Assembly: GCF_900108855.1 (NCBI RefSeq)
Contig: NZ_FNXY01000004.1
Location: 620,001 to 684,000 of the forward strand
Direction: 5' to 3'
DNA length: 64,000 nucleotides
DNA from: Dyadobacter koreensis
Lineage (GTDB): Bacteria; Bacteroidota; Bacteroidia; Cytophagales; Spirosomataceae
Part shown: positions 37,068 through 45,112 of the stretch, piece by piece
Numbering within the stretch: the first letter of the stretch is position 1
Layout: every line of letters starts with the position of its first letter
Translations under genes and position numbers: made by a program
Notes under the pieces: model-generated
Database searches by the model: none
Told to the model about the DNA's origin: nothing
The model's input: the letters and a program-made list of their open reading frames with translations, nothing else

Positions 37068-37439
37068 TTACTTACCTTGTCTTACAGCTACTATCCCAAA
37101 ATCCCCATATTGAGATGCGATCGTCCCGGTTAATGTATCGCCTTTTTGCATCAGGCTATATTTGAATTCACCACTCTGGTTTTCTGTTTTGAACGTAATT
37201 TTTCCCTGATCAACTGTTAAGTCTTTCATTTCATTCTTTTCAGAACTTTCAACGTATCCGACCGTTTTATTTTCTTTTTGCTCAAATACCAAAGATCCGT
37301 TTTGGTATTCAGCGGGGACATCGCTGATCACGTATTTCCAGGTTCCGACCAGGTCGTCAGCTGTGGATGATTGTCGCGCTGCAATTGAGAATAGGCTCAT
37401 CACAATAAGCATCAGGAAGATGTAGTATTTTGTTTTCAT
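37068..37439 (-). CDS. Small secreted lipocalin-like hypothetical protein
   Basis: A 123-residue protein with signal peptide MKTKYYIFLMLIVMSLFSIA, cleavage near AARQ. The mature part is a run of beta strands beginning LVGTWKYVISDVP and continuing SLVFEQKENKTVGYVESSE, KITFKTENQSGEFKYSLMQKGDTLTGTI, FGIVAVRQGK; the GTWK start and strand rhythm resemble small lipocalin-like or extracellular beta-barrel domains. No active-site motif seen. Single gene with hairpins downstream. Confidence 0.72.
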   Translation of the reverse strand: MKTKYYIFLMLIVMSLFSIAARQSSTADDLVGTWKYVISDVPAEYQNGSLVFEQKENKTVGYVESSEKNEMKDLTVDQGKITFKTENQSGEFKYSLMQKGDTLTGTIASQYGDFGIVAVRQGK

Positions 37440-37869
37440 ACGGATTGTGGGATTTGTTGTGACTTTTGATAACAGTTAAAGGAAAAGTAAAGATAAATCT
37501 TATCATTTTCATATTTAGAAAAATGATAATTTTATATGAGCGTAAAACATCGTTTAAATTTAGCCCCACCTTGCGATGCGTCTCCAAAGAAGTATTGCAA
37601 GATGCATTTATACGAGGAATGATGATCATCTTCTATATCTGTTCTTCTTTCGAAGTTAGTGCTCCGCTTAGCTGCCTTCATGCAGTCTGGCAACATCTTT
37701 TTTTCGCTTTGTCGGAGAAAGAATATTCCAGGAAGCTTTAAGATGAGACTTTTATGTTGGGTCCGCTGCAGTGATTATATTTTTATCGCGACTACATTCT
37801 ACCAATTTTATTTAACTTCTGGTTAAGAGTAGATGGAAATTATTATCCGCATTAATCGCGCATCCGGAA
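37440..37869. other. Intergenic region without recognised gene
   Basis: No coding frame with family character on either strand; short frames here lack start context and plausible composition. The promoter of the gene ending at 37068 is expected at its left end. Confidence 0.5.
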
Positions 37870-37912
37870 GCTATCTGTTTTGAGCATCGTCAGGAAGCAC
37901 AAAACAGATAGC
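37870..37912 (-). terminator. Hairpin terminating the molybdenum-hydroxylase operon
   Basis: Perfect 13-base arms (GCTATCTGTTTTG at 37870-37882, its complement at 37900-37912) start eight bases after the operon's last stop codon. No long T-run follows, so it may act as an end-stabilising stem as much as a terminator. Confidence 0.6.
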
Positions 37913-37919
37913 GTCGTAA

Positions 37920-40079
37920 TTATACCCCCAATAAACTAAACGGCAATTTCCTCACCCTCTTCCCGGTCAAATCGAAAATCGCATTCGTAAGGGCAGGTGC
38001 AAACGGCGGCAGCCCTGGCTCTCCTACCCCACCCGCATCGGCGTCATTGTCCATGATATGAATGTCAATCGGAGGAATGTCAGCGATGCGTGGCATTTGG
38101 TAGGTGCTGAAATTATTATCCACCGCCATACCATCTTTAAATTTAACCTGATGGATCGTTGCGGCACCCAATGCCATCACCACAGAGCCTTCGATCTGTG
38201 CTTTGATCGTATCAGGATTTACATACCAGCCGCAATCCATGACTGCCCAGACCTTGTCGACTTTTACGCCGCCGGTTTCCAGCTTTGATACTTTTACAAC
38301 CTGAGCTACCGTACTGGAAAAACATTCCGTGATGGCCACACCAAATCCCTCACCCTTTTTCCGGCTTTTCCAGCCAGAGACTTCTTCAATTTTATCAATG
38401 AGCTTTTGTAAACGATCTTCTTTCAAATAGGCGCGCCTAAAATCCAGCGGATCTTTTCCTGCCTCGTGCGCCAGTTCATCCAAAAAACTTTCATAAGCAA
38501 AACCATTCGTAGATGCGTAGACAGAACGCCACCACATAGTCGGAATCGGTGTTTCAAATGGAATATCCATGATGGCGAGGTTCTTAATAGAATCCGTGTA
38601 CGGCTTAAGAAAACCTTCCGAGGCACTTCCGTTTGGTACGTCCTTCTTCCCTCCGCGCCAGTGGCTGTTATTTTGACCAGCAAGTTTTACTTTAAAAGCA
38701 TCAATTTCTCCATCTTTGATCACACCTTCACACCGGTACGTAATTCCAGGTCTGAATGGTCCTTGCGTGGCATCGTCCTCCCTCGTCCATACAACCTGAA
38801 CCGGCCCTTTTATCTCCTTAGAAATTACAGCCGCTTCATGCGGATAATCCATAAATGCTTTCCGTCCAAAACCTCCGCCTAAAAAAGTCATATTTACAAT
38901 CACTTTTTCTTTGGAGATGGACATTTCCTTACTAATATAGTCCTGTACCCATTCCGGTGCCTGGATCGGCCCCCATATTTCCAGCTTGTCTTCCTGGTAA
39001 TGAGCCACGCAGTTAAGCGGCTCCATGGCTGCGTGATATTGGTATGGCGTTTCGTAAGTAACGTCAATCTTTTTCGTTGCTTTTGCTATAATTTCATTCG
39101 GCTCACCTTGCTTTTTAAATGCTAAACCTTCCTGGGTTTTTAACGCTTCGGCCTGACGTTTATAAATTTCTTCGCTGTCCAGATGTTCAAATCCTGTATC
39201 GTCCCATTCCACTTTCAAGGCCTTTTTACCCTGAATGGCCGCCCAGGTAGAATCTGCTACCACGGCCACACCTTCCCGGTAGGTATTAAAAACACCCATT
39301 TTTACCTTGAAGACATTTTTTACCCCCGGAATCAGCCTGGTTCTGGAGTCGTCAAAGCTTTTTACCTTTCCCCGCAATCTTGGATTACGCTCAACGGCCG
39401 CGTACAGCATACCCGGAATCATTTTATCCAATCCAAATACCGCCGTTCCATTAGTCTTCATCGGCGTATCCAGCCGGCGTAACGGTTTTCCTATAAGCTT
39501 GTAGTCTGCACGTTTTTTCAGAACCACGTCTTTTGGCGCTTCCAGTTTTGATGCTGCTTCGACAAGTTCGCCATAATGCATCCGCTTTCCGGAGGGCTTG
39601 TGAATAACATGTCCAGCCTCTGCATGGCATTCAATTTTCGGCACACCCCATTTCGTTGCCCCAGCCTGGATCAGCATCTCCCGCGCCGTAGCACTTAGTT
39701 TCAGAAGATTCTTGTAAGACCCTCGTACCGTCGAGCTGCCGCCAGTAACCTGATTTCCATATTTTTTAGCATCGCCCTGGGCAAAAACAACACTTATTTC
39801 GTTGAGGTTGACTTCCAGTTCTTCTGCAACAATCTGTGGAACTGCCTGGTAAGAACCTTGTCCCATTTCAGCACGATGGTCGAAAATCGTTACCTTGCCT
39901 GACTTATCGATATGCACCCAGGAATTCATCTCTACCCCGAAATTATTCGCTTCGGCAGCATTGACGATTTTCGCAGCTTTCCCGCTACCTGGCCAATAAA
40001 AGCCCAGCGAGAATACGGCGCTGGTCAGGGCCGAAGTTTTAAGAAAATTTCTTCTTGATACTGTTTGTTCGTCTATCAT
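37920..40079 (-). CDS. Molybdopterin-binding subunit of xanthine dehydrogenase-family oxidoreductase (IorB-like)
   Basis: Large catalytic subunit (719 residues) of a periplasmic molybdenum hydroxylase that oxidises aldehydes or N-heterocycles, transferring electrons to the [2Fe-2S] subunit and cytochrome encoded upstream. Residues 8-14 are a twin-arginine signal (SRRNFLK). Family motifs: HRAEMGQGSYQAVPQIVAEE, GNQVTGGSSTVRGSY, GKPLRRLDTPMKTNG, TFLGGGFGRKAFMDYPHEA, VKVWAVMDCG-like region, and GGVGEPGLPP with the catalytic Glu at about 687. The Tat signal and one-chain layout point to the isoquinoline 1-oxidoreductase beta type rather than the cytoplasmic xanthine dehydrogenase type. Last gene of a three-gene operon, 23 bases after the cytochrome. 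No molybdenum-cofactor chaperone gene is in view. Substrate not identifiable. Confidence 0.93.
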   Translation of the reverse strand: MIDEQTVSRRNFLKTSALTSAVFSLGFYWPGSGKAAKIVNAAEANNFGVEMNSWVHIDKSGKVTIFDHRAEMGQGSYQAVPQIVAEELEVNLNEISVVFAQGDAKKYGNQVTGGSSTVRGSYKNLLKLSATAREMLIQAGATKWGVPKIECHAEAGHVIHKPSGKRMHYGELVEAASKLEAPKDVVLKKRADYKLIGKPLRRLDTPMKTNGTAVFGLDKMIPGMLYAAVERNPRLRGKVKSFDDSRTRLIPGVKNVFKVKMGVFNTYREGVAVVADSTWAAIQGKKALKVEWDDTGFEHLDSEEIYKRQAEALKTQEGLAFKKQGEPNEIIAKATKKIDVTYETPYQYHAAMEPLNCVAHYQEDKLEIWGPIQAPEWVQDYISKEMSISKEKVIVNMTFLGGGFGRKAFMDYPHEAAVISKEIKGPVQVVWTREDDATQGPFRPGITYRCEGVIKDGEIDAFKVKLAGQNNSHWRGGKKDVPNGSASEGFLKPYTDSIKNLAIMDIPFETPIPTMWWRSVYASTNGFAYESFLDELAHEAGKDPLDFRRAYLKEDRLQKLIDKIEEVSGWKSRKKGEGFGVAITECFSSTVAQVVKVSKLETGGVKVDKVWAVMDCGWYVNPDTIKAQIEGSVVMALGAATIHQVKFKDGMAVDNNFSTYQMPRIADIPPIDIHIMDNDADAGGVGEPGLPPFAPALTNAIFDLTGKRVRKLPFSLLGV

Positions 40080-40102
40080 GGTAAAGTGTCTTTTAAACCT
40101 TG

Positions 40103-40747
40103 TTATTTTTTGGGCGCATAAGCACCTTTATTAATCCATGTCAGCCATGCTTTTTTAAATTCAGCGTGGCTTACCGGTGGCAAAGTCCGTCCTTCGCCCG
40201 GGTTCCACCCTGCAAGAACCAATCCATCATCGGCGTGTTCGATCAGCTTTTTGATATCCTTATTGCCATTTTGTTTTTTGTCAACCAGTTGCTTGGCTAG
40301 TTCATGGGCACTTTTCCCCTGAAAAACCATTTTCATTGCCGCTGGCGGTAAATGCCATTCGGGATTTCCAGGAGGTGTATGCAATCCGGGCGTATTGGTT
40401 TCCTGATGGCAGTTCGAACATTTCATCGCGTATACGCCCTTGCCTTCTACGCCACGTTTTGGCGCCATCGCGTGCAAATGACTGTCATCTCCCTGCAATG
40501 GTATGTCGCCGGCGGGATGGCAATTCATACATCTTGAACTCATCAACACTTTGTAAACTGTCTCAAATGCTTTCACAGACTCGACACTATCTTTGTTGAT
40601 CATGCTCAATGTAAGCTCTTTCACAGGAGTTTCGTCTTTTCTAAAAGCAGACGCTCCTATGGCTATCACAAATAACAGTACGGAGAGGACCGTAGCTGTC
40701 TTCATCGAAACGAAATTAATTTTTCCGTTTTTTGGATCTTGCATCAT
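40103..40747 (-). CDS. Diheme c-type cytochrome, electron acceptor of the molybdenum hydroxylase
   Basis: A 214-residue exported cytochrome with two heme-binding motifs, CMNCH (73-77) and CSNCH (110-114). A hydrophobic segment at 18-34 (ATVLSVLLFVIAIGASAF) is a signal peptide or anchor; an alternative start at 40705 (MKTATVLS) would put it right at the terminus. Residues after the hemes contain LHTPPGNPEWHLPPAAMKMVF and a C-terminal FKKAWLTWINKGAYAPKK; methionines there could be axial ligands. It lies between the Fe-S and molybdopterin subunit genes (24 and 23 bases apart), so it should carry electrons from that enzyme to the respiratory chain. Confidence 0.9.
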   Translation of the reverse strand: MMQDPKNGKINFVSMKTATVLSVLLFVIAIGASAFRKDETPVKELTLSMINKDSVESVKAFETVYKVLMSSRCMNCHPAGDIPLQGDDSHLHAMAPKRGVEGKGVYAMKCSNCHQETNTPGLHTPPGNPEWHLPPAAMKMVFQGKSAHELAKQLVDKKQNGNKDIKKLIEHADDGLVLAGWNPGEGRTLPPVSHAEFKKAWLTWINKGAYAPKK

Positions 40748-40771
40748 ATCTTAAGATTTAGGTGAACGGGA

Positions 40772-41251
40772 TTAGCCTTGTGGTGCTGCCTTCTTCTGCT
40801 CATCCGCAGCCAAATGGATTGCTGCGCGAATACGCAGATAGGTGCCACACCGGCAAATATTACCCGCCATAGCATCATCAATATCCTGGTCAGTCGGGTT
40901 CGGTTTTTCACGCAGCAGAACGACCGCAGACATAATCTGGCCCGAATGGCAATATCCGCATTGCGGAACATCTATCTCCTGCCAAGCTTTTTGTACCGGG
41001 TGAGAATTCGTTTCCGACAAACCTTCGATCGTCACCACCTGCTTGCCTACCGCCCTGCTGACTTTGGTTACACATGAACGAACAGCTTCTCCATCCAGAT
41101 GAACCACGCAAGCGCCGCACTGCGCCACGCCGCAGCCGTATTTTGTCCCTTTCAGACCTGCCAGATCCCGGATAGCCCACAGGAGCGGCATTTGAGGATC
41201 CGCTTCCAGAGGATACTCTTTTTTGTTGATATTTAAAGTGATTTTCGCCAT
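40772..41251 (-). CDS. [2Fe-2S]-binding subunit of xanthine dehydrogenase-family oxidoreductase (IorA-like)
   Basis: A 159-residue small subunit. The plant-type ferredoxin cluster is ligated by Cys40, Cys45, Cys48 and Cys60 ([24 protein letters not shown] in two pieces) and the second, all-helical cluster by Cys98, Cys101, Cys133 and Cys135 ([22 protein letters not shown]). All eight ligands are present. It has no signal peptide, so it is probably exported folded with the Tat-tagged large subunit. First gene of the operon with the cytochrome and large subunit. Confidence 0.95.
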   Translation of the reverse strand: MAKITLNINKKEYPLEADPQMPLLWAIRDLAGLKGTKYGCGVAQCGACVVHLDGEAVRSCVTKVSRAVGKQVVTIEGLSETNSHPVQKAWQEIDVPQCGYCHSGQIMSAVVLLREKPNPTDQDIDDAMAGNICRCGTYLRIRAAIHLAADEQKKAAPQG

Positions 41252-41286
41252 AGTGAATAGTTGTTATTGAGTTTTCTTCAAAAAAA

Positions 41287-41640
41287 TCACGCCATCAAAA
41301 AATGCCGCGCGTCAACAACTGAGCAGCGCTGATTAACAGATTGACACTTGCAATTGTGGTCATTTTCCGCTACGGTTACTTTGTTAAGTACAGCTCTGGC
41401 TGCATCGGCCTGAGACTTTCCAATTTTCGATTCAATCAGGGAAATCGCCTCCGCAAATTGAGACGGGCCGGCTCCAAAAGGCATGCAAATTCCAAATGGC
41501 TTTGTAATTGTTAATTTGCCCGCATACGCCGGATAATTCGGAAATTTCGGTCAGATCCCTCTCCTCTTTTTTGTCCGTATCGGCTAATTTCATAGCCGCT
41601 GCCCCGGTAATATCTGTTAATACTTTTGCCTTTCGTTCAC
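41287..41640 (-). pseudogene. Coding-like fragments in two frames, probably a decayed gene
   Basis: Reading the minus strand, one frame gives ERKAKVLTDITGAAAMKLAD and LTEISELSGVCG; another gives FPNYPAYAGKLTITKPFG, MPFGAGPSQFAEAISLIES and KIGKSQADAARAVLNKVTV before its stop at 41287. Both have amino-acid composition like real proteins, and neither has a plausible start with a signal or family motif. A frameshift near 41530 joining them would give about 120 residues. Family not recognised. Confidence 0.35.
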
Positions 41641-41641
41641 T

Positions 41642-42082
41642 GACAAAAATATTGATCCCTGTCTGACATCTGGGAAAACAGTAATTATAAGTTTATCCCT
41701 TGGCTATGGTTATGAAATACTTGAATCATTAAGACCCGGTGCTGACCGGATTAGGCACTATAATGTTTTGGCTATAATTAATTTTCTTGTCAATGTTCAC
41801 ACAGATAGCAAAACAGATTTGCAAACGGCGTTAACCTGGCTTCTCCCAAAGGTCGAAAAGCTAAGAAAATTATCAAGAAGGGGCCGTCCGGGTATATACG
41901 CTAAATGCAGCACAAAGTTTTTTCAGTATCCCGATTTATATGCCACTTTTTAATCGTGAAAAAAGTCACATTGTTATACCCACGGATGTAGCCAGGTCCT
42001 GATCGCCTTGGATAAAATGGGATATTATCAGAAAAAAGGCAACACTATTGAAATTTTATGGAAAGGCGATTCCTTAAATTGA
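41642..42082 (+). pseudogene. Frameshifted plus-strand gene remnant
   Basis: One plus-strand frame is open to a stop at 41953 and reads like protein (IISLSLGYGYEILESLRPGA, NVLAIINFLVNVHTDSKTDL, ALTWLLPKVEKLRKLSRRGR). Directly downstream a second frame (KSHIVIPTDVA) and then a third (QVLIALDKMGYYQKKGNTIE) continue to a stop at 42080-42082. Three frames in 440 bases, without a good start codon, fit a gene broken by at least two indels. I do not recognise the family. Confidence 0.4.
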
Positions 42083-42926
42083 TAGCGTCTTTTTAAAATA
42101 TCACTACTTATCTGCAATGCAACAATTGTCTTCTGCCCCAGAAGCATCATTTTAGTCTCATGCTGATCTTTCATAATAGGGTAATAACTGAGCTTATAAA
42201 GAAGCCTTGAAAAGGAAGCGTGGGTTCTATCTTGATTCAGAATAACCTGCTTTTTTTTAAATATGCTGAAAATCAATGCGTTTTAAACAAGAAATGCACA
42301 CTTTCGTGTGCCTTTTGTGATCCCGCTGGGATTATCTTTTCTACCGAAAAAGCGCATTCATTCGTTGATTTTAAATATTCACCAAATTGGATAACCGATT
42401 CGGTAACCGAATAATTTGATCAAATATGTTCTATTTTCAATGTATGTTTCTAATCCAGAGAAGTACAAAATTAAATTTGATTTCGATACTAAGACACTAA
42501 ACAATTCAATATCCCGGAATGTCGAAACTCAAATTATTTCTGATTGATCTATTAAAATTCTCACGTTCCAAAGTATATAAATTTTCACATCTGCAATCAA
42601 TTCGTAAAATCAAATATTAGGTAACTATATTCGAGGGAAATATTTCTAACAGAAGTATCACGAAAGTAATGCCACTAAAAGCCAGCACCGTTAATGATAA
42701 GAATTATGGTGCTCTTTCTATCAAAACTACATGCATCTTTCCACATAAAAAAGCTGAAAAATAGCAGATGAAAACAGTATTTTTTTGACAAAGAAGGATA
42801 ATGCCAATTTCTCCTCTGACCAAGATAAGATATGAAAATGTGATGTCCTTAATTGTTAATCTTCAAGTATTGTCTGTATCGTTTAACTATTATTTAATAT
42901 AGATAGATCACCGAGGAAGAACTTAA
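42083..42926. other. Long intergenic region without recognised gene
   Basis: About 840 AT-rich bases. Short frames on both strands lack motifs, signal peptides or start context. No strong hairpin was found. With the two remnants to its left this makes 1.6 kb of non-functional-looking DNA between two well-organised operons. Confidence 0.5.
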
Positions 42927-44657
42927 CTAAAAAGGATAAAGAGATTTATCTCCTCCCTTTAAAACTTCGGTCAGTTGGTCGGCATATTGTTTTACTTTGG
43001 GAGCATCTCCTTTTTTCTTGTAAACTTTGTAAAGACCCCACAATGCATTGGCGCTGTCCGGGCGTTTTTTCTCCAAATCCTGATAAGCCTTAATCGCCTG
43101 ATCATATTTTCCTGCTTTCAGATATACTTCACCCAAACTGATCAAAACCGGACGCGCATAAGATGGCGGCTCACTGTAACCCAGATCGTGTTCCTTTTTC
43201 TGGGCGATGTTAAGGATCTTAATTGCTTCATCATCCTTGTTTTCAAGACTTTTGATCAATCCCTGTAATTCCAGAGATGCTACATTTAAATCTCCCAACC
43301 TTCTGGCAGCGATCACATCGTCCGGGGAAGATTGCGTGCTGTTTCTGTACAAATGAGCATCCAGCGCGTCAGAATATTTCTTTGCTTCTTCCACTTTGCT
43401 TCTTTTTACCGCATCCATTCCCAAAGCAAAAAGGTACAATCCGTCTTTATAAGCAATGGCTTTTCCAGTAAAAATACTGTCTTTGTCATTGATCAGCTTC
43501 AAACGGTCCGCAGCTTTTTTGTAGTAGCCAAAGCATAATTCCATTTTTGCAGGAGCCACAATTCCCTGATAGAAAAACCTTCCCTCATATTTTGCTTTTC
43601 GTTCTTTTGTCACCGGCATATTCTGTAACTTTTCAGCATAGTATAATCCGGTTTGATAGTGTCCGTCTTCGGCGCAGTTCGAAAGAAGATAATTGATATT
43701 ATGGATATAATTCCAGGTATCGACCTCAGGAATTCCCTGTTTTTTCATGTAAATGGAATCAACTGCAACCGCAGCTAAAAATGCTTTATGTGCCTTTTGA
43801 TACTGACCGAGTTTGTAATAGACATGACCCGGCATATGTACCATATGCGCAGCACCCGGGGTAAGCTGGCTTATTTTTTCTGAACTTTTGATTGCTTCCT
43901 CTGGACAACAATTTTCCATTAAATGGATCCAGTAGTGGTGTGCACCTGCATTTTCAGGGTCTGATCTCAAAATGTCGCGAAGCAGATATTCACTATATAT
44001 CTGACCATCGCGTGGATTCAGCTCTACATCATATCCGGTCATTTTGCTAAGTGCCAGAAACAATTTCGCATCAATATCATCAGGATATTTGTGAACCAGC
44101 ACTTCCAGTTTTTTCTGGTATTCCTTTTTGCTGTTCTCACCCGGAGAATCTCTTAACAGTATGGCTTCGGCGTATAAATTCTCATGCTCTGACGCCTTAT
44201 TTTTTAACTCTTTAAGCTTTTTTACAGCCAGTTTTTTATCGTTATCAAAATCAGTCCCTTCCGTTGCTCCAATGGCACTGTAAAGTCCCCAGTATGGCAT
44301 AATGGCTGTTGAATCATGGCGAATCGCTTCCTTGAAAGAACGATAAGCTTCAAAGTCCCAGAAGTCGTGAAGCAGCGCAACACCCTGGTTAAAATATTTC
44401 TGTGTCAGCTCCGATTTTGTCGAAATTTTCAAATGTGAAGTCCCGATACCTTCCAGAAACTGAGCCGGCGGAAGGTTATGGACATAAGCGGTTTCCTTAC
44501 GGTAAGCCTGTATATGATCCAGGTGATTATGTGCAAATTCATTTTCATCCACATGGCTCGCGTGGTCATGAGTACCAGCGGGAGCTCCACCCTGTCTGTC
44601 ACGCTGCGCAATTGCATTAATTGAAATAAGGCAAAACAATAAAAGAGCAAATTTCAT
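42927..44657 (-). CDS. Secreted TPR-repeat protein with His-rich N-terminus
   Basis: A 576-residue protein from the ATG at 44657; the frame is open 38 codons further, but this start gives a clean signal peptide (MKFALLLFCLISINAIAQ). The mature N-terminus is unusually rich in His and acidic residues (GTHDHASHVDENEFAHNHLD), a possible metal site. Tetratricopeptide-like helices follow: KYFNQGVALLHDFWDFEAYR with SFKEAIRHDSTAIMPYWGL near 85-120, MPGHVYYKLGQYQKAHKAFL near 275, and a final array GEVYLKAGKYDQAIKAYQDL with ANALWGLYKVYKKKG near 520-560. HHYWIHLMENCC and HMVHMPGH add further His/Met clusters. Last gene of the ECF-SusCD-DoxX-rhodanese run, 28 bases after the rhodanese. Probably a periplasmic binding or scaffold protein. 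Confidence 0.85.
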   Translation of the reverse strand: MKFALLLFCLISINAIAQRDRQGGAPAGTHDHASHVDENEFAHNHLDHIQAYRKETAYVHNLPPAQFLEGIGTSHLKISTKSELTQKYFNQGVALLHDFWDFEAYRSFKEAIRHDSTAIMPYWGLYSAIGATEGTDFDNDKKLAVKKLKELKNKASEHENLYAEAILLRDSPGENSKKEYQKKLEVLVHKYPDDIDAKLFLALSKMTGYDVELNPRDGQIYSEYLLRDILRSDPENAGAHHYWIHLMENCCPEEAIKSSEKISQLTPGAAHMVHMPGHVYYKLGQYQKAHKAFLAAVAVDSIYMKKQGIPEVDTWNYIHNINYLLSNCAEDGHYQTGLYYAEKLQNMPVTKERKAKYEGRFFYQGIVAPAKMELCFGYYKKAADRLKLINDKDSIFTGKAIAYKDGLYLFALGMDAVKRSKVEEAKKYSDALDAHLYRNSTQSSPDDVIAARRLGDLNVASLELQGLIKSLENKDDEAIKILNIAQKKEHDLGYSEPPSYARPVLISLGEVYLKAGKYDQAIKAYQDLEKKRPDSANALWGLYKVYKKKGDAPKVKQYADQLTEVLKGGDKSLYPF

Positions 44658-44685
44658 ATTTCTGATTTTAATATAATACTGATAA

Positions 44686-45108
44686 TTAATGTTGAGGAAC
44701 TGCTGCGGCTGTCTGACTCTTCTGGTCGGTTTCAACCGTTTTTCCTTCTTGTTTCCATTCCAGAATACCACCCTCCAAATTGATTACGTTCGTAAATCCT
44801 TTTTCCGACAGATAATCAGCTGCTGCACTGCTTCTCTTACCGCTCCGGCAATAGACGTAAACAGGTTTATCCTTATCCAGATGCTGTGCGTGCTTTTCAA
44901 ATTCAACTTTATCTTCCCAGTTTGCAAGCTTTGAGCCTTTGATATGTCCTTCCTCATACTCGGCAGGACGGCGGACATCCAAAAGCTGAATTCCTTTCTT
45001 TTTGATCGCTTTTTCAAATTCCTCTGCTTTTACATTGGATTTGTTTTGAGCAAAAACACTAACGGTTATTGATAGTAATAATACGATACTTAAAAATACA
45101 GTTTTCAT
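44686..45108 (-). CDS. Periplasmic rhodanese-domain protein
   Basis: A 140-residue single-domain rhodanese from the ATG at 45108, with signal peptide MKTVFLSIVLLLSITVSVFA cleaved before QNKSN. The fold signature LLDVRRPAEYEEGHIKGSKLAN is at 42-63 and the active-site loop CRSGKRS puts the persulfide-forming cysteine at 87. Rhodaneses move sulfane sulfur, for example from thiosulfate to a thiol or cyanide. Export to the periplasm and the tight fit after a DoxX gene (4 bases from its stop) suggest a sulfur-transfer step linked to the DoxX proteins. The C-terminal tail after WKQEGKTVE is short and disordered. Confidence 0.92.
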   Translation of the reverse strand: MKTVFLSIVLLLSITVSVFAQNKSNVKAEEFEKAIKKKGIQLLDVRRPAEYEEGHIKGSKLANWEDKVEFEKHAQHLDKDKPVYVYCRSGKRSSAAADYLSEKGFTNVINLEGGILEWKQEGKTVETDQKSQTAAAVPQH

Positions 45109-45112
45109 AGTT

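Noticed and set aside
41287-41484. Possible RiPP precursor (small frame ending in several Cys, NCKCQSVNQRC)
   Set aside because: No modification enzyme, leader peptidase or exporter is nearby, and coding-like sequence continues upstream in two frames, which fits a broken gene better.
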